Assembly (NCBI GenBank): GCA_902500785.1
Contig: CABVRW010000002.1
Location: 1-64,000 of the forward strand
DNA length: 64,000 nt
Origin: an uncultured Nitrospira sp.
GTDB lineage: Bacteria > Nitrospirota > Nitrospiria > Nitrospirales > Nitrospiraceae
Direction: 5' to 3'
Under the pieces are notes generated by a model. It was not told the origin of the DNA. It was given only the letters and a program-made list of their open reading frames with translations, and did not search any database. Shown here piece after piece: positions 60,499 through 64,000 of the stretch (the stretch's first letter is position 1; every line of letters starts with the position of its first letter). The position numbers were made by a program, and so were the translations under genes.

Positions 60499-61191
60499 AT
60501 GACGAATCTTCACTCTTCCCCTATCGATCTCCGCACAGTCTATTCCCTGCTGAGGGGTGGACTGGTCCTCCTCACGCTCACCACCCTGGGCTGCCAGACG
60601 GCCTATTACGAAACGATGGAAAAGCTGGGCTACCACAAACGGGACCTGATGGTGAGCGATGTGAAGAAAGCCCGTGATGCCCAGCAGGACGCCAAGGAAC
60701 AGTTCAAATCAGCCCTGGACCGATTCACCAAGACCCTGAACCTCCAGGGCGGCGAGTTGCAGGAGAAGTATGACGTCTTGAGCGGCGAATATGAAGAGAG
60801 CCAGGCTAAGGCGCAAGCCGTTCGAGATCGAATCGCTTCGGTGGAAAATGTCTCGGACGCCTTATTCGACGAATGGGAAGGCGAACTAAAGGAGTATTCC
60901 AGCACCTCCCTGCGCAAGAGCAGCCAAAAGCAACTTACGCAGACACGCACCCAATACGCGCAACTGATCAAGTCCATGAAGCGGGCGGAAGCCAAAATGG
61001 ATCCGGTGTTGACCAAATTCAAGGACCAAGTCCTCTTCTTGAAACACAATCTGAACGCACAAACGATCGCGTCGTTAAAGAACGAATTGGTTTCGGTGGA
61101 AGGCAACATCGCCTCGCTCATCAAGGAACTGAATGCGTCGATTAAAGAAGCCTATTCGTTTATCGCCACACTCTCCTCAGAAAGCTCCTAG
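60499..61191 (+). CDS. DUF2959-family lipoprotein
   Basis: 230 residues with signal and lipobox (LTTLGC). The mature part has the family start QTAYYETMEKLGYHKRDLMV and then is almost fully helical, a long coiled coil (VKKARDAQQDAKEQFKSALD onward). Preceded by a 294-base gap with no supported gene. An AGAAGGATGCC ribosome site stands just before the ATG. The role is unknown; a coiled-coil periplasmic protein attached to a membrane is inferred. Confidence 0.85.
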   Translation: MTNLHSSPIDLRTVYSLLRGGLVLLTLTTLGCQTAYYETMEKLGYHKRDLMVSDVKKARDAQQDAKEQFKSALDRFTKTLNLQGGELQEKYDVLSGEYEESQAKAQAVRDRIASVENVSDALFDEWEGELKEYSSTSLRKSSQKQLTQTRTQYAQLIKSMKRAEAKMDPVLTKFKDQVLFLKHNLNAQTIASLKNELVSVEGNIASLIKELNASIKEAYSFIATLSSESS

Positions 61192-61357
61192 CAGTGACCG
61201 GGAAACATCCCACACTCTCCTCGGTTCACTGCCCTCGTCCGATCGGTCGGATTACCACGGCTGAGGCGGGGGACGGCCAACGTGGCTGATCTCCGCCGGC
61301 TCGCCTTTTGTCACAGCCCATGAAAACTGATTGCGAATAGTCGTGGATGCAGGCAGG

Positions 61358-62281
61358 ATGCGCGCCATGCATAATAGATGGATCCTGTTCCTCGCTCTCG
61401 CCCTCTCGGCGCTTTCCGGTCTCGCCCAGGCTGAACCTACGCCCCAAAGTGTCCATTGGGGCGCGATTGCCTTTCCGGACCATGACTCCACCTTGACCTT
61501 GAGCACGGCAGTGTTGGACCGCTTCACCCAGTTCGACGCAGAAGGCAAGCGCTACAACGACATCAATCAGACCATGGGCTTTAATTTCTTTGCCTTGAGT
61601 TGGACGAAACCGCTCACCCAATTCCCTGGCTGGAATCTCAATCTCACGGCCGGCGGTGGACCCACCCGCGACGGGCCCAGTCGGTTCTTACAAAACGATG
61701 TCGTGCACAAGCTCCGCGGCTTCACGCCGGTGCCGGTCGGCGAGAAGCGCGACGCCGATGATTTCATGCTCAGCGGAACGTTGACGCGCTGGTTCAGTCT
61801 ACTGGGCTCCCACGACGTGTTCTTTGCCGGTCTGGGAGGCGCTGGTGGGTCCTTGTACTATGAACCCTATGTGCAGGCTGGTTTTCGTCGGTTGGCGCTG
61901 CTGGAAGCAGTGCCGTTTCTCGGCGACTACTTGCGATTCTCTGGCCTGGCGCGCTACGGACGCCCCTACAGCGGCGCCGCTTTTCACCAAGTGGCGCCAC
62001 AATCCTACCTCGCGCAGGCTTCGGTGGGCTTGGGCAACTATCAGCACTGGAAGGAGTCCACACCCTGGGAAATTGAGCTGGCCCTGACGGTAGACTCAGG
62101 GCTGTTCGTCGATCATCGCGGGGATTCGCTCGAAGAACGATTCGTCTCGCTGGCGTTACGCTACTCCGCCTTCACCTTCGAAACCTGGAACGATCTCATC
62201 AATCAGAAAGACTATGGCCCGACCTTCGGCGCTCGCCTGACCTTCGACCTGTTTTATATGTACGATCGCTGGTTCAAGTGA
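61358..62281 (+). CDS. Predicted outer-membrane beta-barrel protein
   Basis: About 307 residues from ATG 61358, or 304 from 61367. Signal peptide (NRWILFLALALSALSGLAQA). The mature part is beta-rich with alternating aromatic and polar residues: MGFNFFALSWTKPL, WNLNLTAGGGP, LRYSAFTFETW, and the final YGPTFGARLTFDLFYMYDRW. It ends in a hydrophobic aromatic-rich strand, usual for barrels. I do not recognise a family; lipid-modifying barrels are a loose possibility. The following stem-loop begins at its stop codon. Confidence 0.7.
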   Translation: MRAMHNRWILFLALALSALSGLAQAEPTPQSVHWGAIAFPDHDSTLTLSTAVLDRFTQFDAEGKRYNDINQTMGFNFFALSWTKPLTQFPGWNLNLTAGGGPTRDGPSRFLQNDVVHKLRGFTPVPVGEKRDADDFMLSGTLTRWFSLLGSHDVFFAGLGGAGGSLYYEPYVQAGFRRLALLEAVPFLGDYLRFSGLARYGRPYSGAAFHQVAPQSYLAQASVGLGNYQHWKESTPWEIELALTVDSGLFVDHRGDSLEERFVSLALRYSAFTFETWNDLINQKDYGPTFGARLTFDLFYMYDRWFK

Positions 62282-62322
62282 CGACGGCTTGCCGGCCCAT
62301 CTGGAGGCCGGCAAGCCGTCGT
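62281..62322. terminator. Strong stem-loop between convergent genes
   Basis: Perfect 17-base stem (ACGACGGCTTGCCGGCC with its complement) and eight-base loop. It begins with the last base of the barrel gene's stop and lies 18 bases before the end of the crystallin gene on the other strand. No T-run on either side; probably a bidirectional RNA end or stabiliser. Confidence 0.6.
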
Positions 62323-62339
62323 CCTCTGTGAGCCGAACT

Positions 62340-62720
62340 TCACTTGCCGCAGGAAATCTTCATCGACTCGATATCGTTCGCCATATCCAGCTTGCCTAAG
62401 TTGGCCACACGTTGCCCCGGCGCAAACGCGATTTCGGTGCTTTTAAAATCCTTGTCTTCATAGGCGCGCACGGTAGCATTGGAACCGACAATGACACTCT
62501 CGATGTCGTTACTCCAATCCTTGCCGGCCAGGTTTTTCAACGTGGCATATTCTTTCGGACCTTGCAGAACAACATGCGGGTCATCGGCATCGAAGTTGTC
62601 GTCTTCGAAGATCTCGATAAAACAATTTTTATCGACTAATTGCATCTCCAAATCGGCGGCATAGACCGGCATACCTAGCAGGACAACGGCAGCCGCCATC
62701 GTGAGTATCCTTCCTCGCAT
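62340..62720 (-). CDS. Secreted beta/gamma-crystallin-fold protein
   Basis: 126 residues from the ATG at 62720, which follows GGGAGG by eight bases. Signal peptide (MRGRILTMAAAVVLLGMPVY). The mature part contains two crystallin-like Greek key motifs, IEIFEDDNFDADDP with WSNDIESVIV, and VRAYEDKDFKSTEIAF with MANDIESMKI. The repeated NDIES is close to the calcium-binding N/D-N/D-x-x-S/T-S clamp. I infer a small calcium-binding envelope protein. The two end cysteines may form a disulfide. Confidence 0.85.
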   Translation of the reverse strand: MRGRILTMAAAVVLLGMPVYAADLEMQLVDKNCFIEIFEDDNFDADDPHVVLQGPKEYATLKNLAGKDWSNDIESVIVGSNATVRAYEDKDFKSTEIAFAPGQRVANLGKLDMANDIESMKISCGK

Positions 62721-62793
62721 CGTAACACCTCCCATGAGTCATTCCCCTCGCTCTGACCTCACCCCTCAGAACAGGGCTCAATAGAGGCGGGTA

Positions 62794-62886
62794 TTATTTT
62801 AAAATTCCTAAGAACCACAGCAGCACTAGAATGCTCGCCGGCACTCCGAGTAGCCAGAGGATGAATCCTTTGCCCATCGTTCCCAT
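62794..62886 (-). CDS. 30-residue single-pass membrane peptide
   Basis: Small gene not found by length-limited ORF calling. Minus strand ATG at 62886-62884, stop at 62796-62794. The product starts MGTMGKGFILWLLGVPAS and continues as one hydrophobic helix ending GILK. A perfect AAGGAGG box lies five bases before the start, strong evidence for translation. It lies between the crystallin and DUF3015-like genes on the same strand, with gaps of 24 and 73 bases. Function unknown. Confidence 0.75.
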   Translation of the reverse strand: MGTMGKGFILWLLGVPASILVLLWFLGILK

Positions 62887-62910
62887 GGACGCCTCCTTGT
62901 GAACTGCGGC

Positions 62911-63339
62911 TCACGGCAGTAACGAAGCCGCCACCAGCTCACGATTCAGAACACTGACCATTTTCAAGTGTGCGGTGTGATCCTCTTCGAGCCCCGCCGC
63001 AAATAAATCGGAATGCTTGCGTTGCAACACCTGGGTAAAATCTCCATGCTTGCCGGACGGAATGTCATAGAGCGCGGCCAAGGCACTCACATATTGACCT
63101 CCGCCAGCCGCAGCCTCCTGCCGCAGGTTTTCGTAGGCCACCCCCGCAAACAGATTGATTTTTTGTTCCTTCAACACCATCCCGTCGGAATTGAACAATC
63201 CATTCGGACTCGTGCTGGAAAAGAAATTCACGGTCGTGTCGACCGTGGCTTTGGTGGTGTTGCAGGCCCCGAATGTGAGGCCGGCTGCTACAACACACAG
63301 GCCCAATCCCAAGTTTGTCATTGTTGCTAGTGTTTTCAT
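62911..63339 (-). CDS. DUF3015-like lipoprotein
   Basis: 142 residues with a signal peptide and lipobox (LTFGAC). The mature part, FFSSTSPNGLFNSDGM, then FAGVAYENLRQEAAAGGGQY, resembles the DUF3015-type pattern of an early strand followed by an ENL helix with a glycine-rich segment. The rest (GDFTQVLQRKHSDLF) is helical. It is the first gene of a minus-strand group with the 30-residue peptide and crystallin gene. A GGGGG box precedes the ATG at modest distance. Confidence 0.65.
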   Translation of the reverse strand: MKTLATMTNLGLGLCVVAAGLTFGACNTTKATVDTTVNFFSSTSPNGLFNSDGMVLKEQKINLFAGVAYENLRQEAAAGGGQYVSALAALYDIPSGKHGDFTQVLQRKHSDLFAAGLEEDHTAHLKMVSVLNRELVAASLLP

Positions 63340-63955
63340 CCGTGCCCCCTTGTTTCGGTCCTAACGATGAAGCCGAATCCCAATTAGATTCCTTTCTCAT
63401 GTTGTAACTGACGCGCATGACCGGCGAGCCTAGTCATTACCCTAGGAAGCAGGGAAGAACGGCCCTATCAAGACAACTAACGCGGAAGACTTTCAGGCTC
63501 AACCGGGATTAAAGCGGGAATGCTCCTTTAGGAGATTCATCAGAGCAGGCCTCTGAAGGACATGTTCCCTGTCACGCGGAGATACTTGCGGAGACTCGGA
63601 TTGCAGCATGCAGAATTGAAAGCAGCTGGTTGAGCCGCTTCAATCACCACTCTTCTTTAAGAGCAAAAATACGGTGCCGATCATCATTCCAAACCCGACT
63701 CAGCCAGGGTGGCTGAAAACCACAAGCCCCGTCAGCACCTCTATATTTTCATTATTGCGGGCGCATCCGAGGGACAGGCCGGGTATTGACAGGGCATCAC
63801 GGCAAGACAATTGCGGCTACCTGCATCCGTGCGAGGAGCATGCGACCCACGGTCGCGCCCTAGAGTCGCACGTGGCCGGCGCAGTAAGGAGTCAATGGGG
63901 GGTCCCTATCTCAACGCATCACGACGACACCCGGCGTGTCCCCCGGATGCCCTAC
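63340..63955. other. 616-base stretch without a supported gene
   Basis: Both strands show only short frames without recognisable domains. It has lower GC than the rest and a 7-base hairpin TCAGCCA-GGG-TGGCTGA at 63700-63716 that has no T-run. It probably contains the promoter of the minus-strand lipoprotein gene; no clear tRNA or ncRNA seen. Confidence 0.55.
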
Positions 63956-64000
63956 TCACACCCCCGCTTCCTTCAGCACCTGTCCCGTGTAGGACCGTTT
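63956..64000 (-). CDS. uvrA: C-terminal end of a minus-strand gene, probably uvrA
   Basis: Reading the minus strand from the window edge gives KRSYTGQVLKEAGV then a stop at 63958-63956. UvrA proteins (the ATPase that finds lesions in excision repair) end in a SxTGxxL tail, which this fits. Only 14 codons are present, so the call rests on this tail alone. Confidence 0.5.
   Translation of the reverse strand, partial: KRSYTGQVLKEAGV

Noticed and set aside
63700-63716. TCAGCCA-GGG-TGGCTGA hairpin as a terminator
   Set aside because: Only seven pairs and no T-run; no adjacent gene end.
1-64000. CRISPR arrays, tRNA/rRNA genes, insertion sequences and prophage
   Set aside because: No regular direct-repeat series, no recognisable tRNA cloverleaf or rRNA sequence, no transposase or integrase product was seen.

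Overview
The window is one GC-rich stretch of a Gram-negative chromosome with dense, mostly plus-strand operons. The nuo operon with fused nuoCD, many small lipoproteins, LuxR/NarL regulators and multi-PAS hybrid kinases recall Nitrospira (Nitrospirota). That assignment is an inference from gene style; no rRNA or marker gene settles it. No rRNA, tRNA, CRISPR array, insertion sequence or integrase was seen.

Layout. 1-2168: 3' part of secA. 2334-18787: a MidA/NDUFAF7-type arginine methyltransferase gene followed by a complete complex I operon, nuoA-B-CD-E-F-G-H-I-J-K-L-M-N. 18898-25732: housekeeping and metabolic genes: a YihY/BrkB membrane protein, a CBS-domain site-2 protease, a polysaccharide deacetylase, a GNAT acetyltransferase, a VOC protein, a DapF homologue whose two catalytic cysteines are both serine, and uvrC. 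25969-29670: a five-gene envelope operon (three lipoproteins, a small helical protein and a periplasmic protein resembling the copper amine oxidase catalytic domain). 29922-39048: a regulatory and metabolic region with a LuxR-type regulator, a nitroreductase-like protein, a ketosynthase with an altered active site, an atypical NarL-type response regulator and a five-PAS hybrid histidine kinase. 39133-46593: a YqhA-family membrane protein, a 1325-residue patatin/membrane/GNAT fusion and a convergent HerA-like ATPase.

46829-59086 (possibly to 60204) is the most striking region. It is a tightly packed, translationally coupled cluster: small lipoprotein, polysaccharide deacetylase, acyl carrier protein, acyl-ACP/CoA ligase, FabZ-like dehydratase, LpxL-like acyltransferase, LolA-like carrier, MMPL exporter, ketosynthase, half-length ketosynthase partner, second dehydratase, ketoreductase and a GT2-GT1 double glycosyltransferase. 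The gene set matches the core of aryl polyene (ape) clusters, a type II polyketide system making membrane-bound polyene pigments. Here a sugar-modifying arm (deacetylase plus double glycosyltransferase) is built in, and several usual ape genes are absent. I infer that it makes and exports a glycosylated polyene lipid.

60499-64000 holds a DUF2959 lipoprotein, an outer-membrane barrel candidate, a beta/gamma-crystallin protein, a 30-residue membrane peptide, a DUF3015-like lipoprotein, a 616-base stretch without a gene, and the last codons of a minus-strand gene that is probably uvrA.

Overall the window joins respiratory chain assembly (MidA plus complex I) to a strongly envelope-directed gene set. 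Several enzymes have clear catalytic-residue replacements: DapF Cys73/Cys217 to Ser/Ser, a ketosynthase His to Cys, and two receiver domains without key acidic residues.
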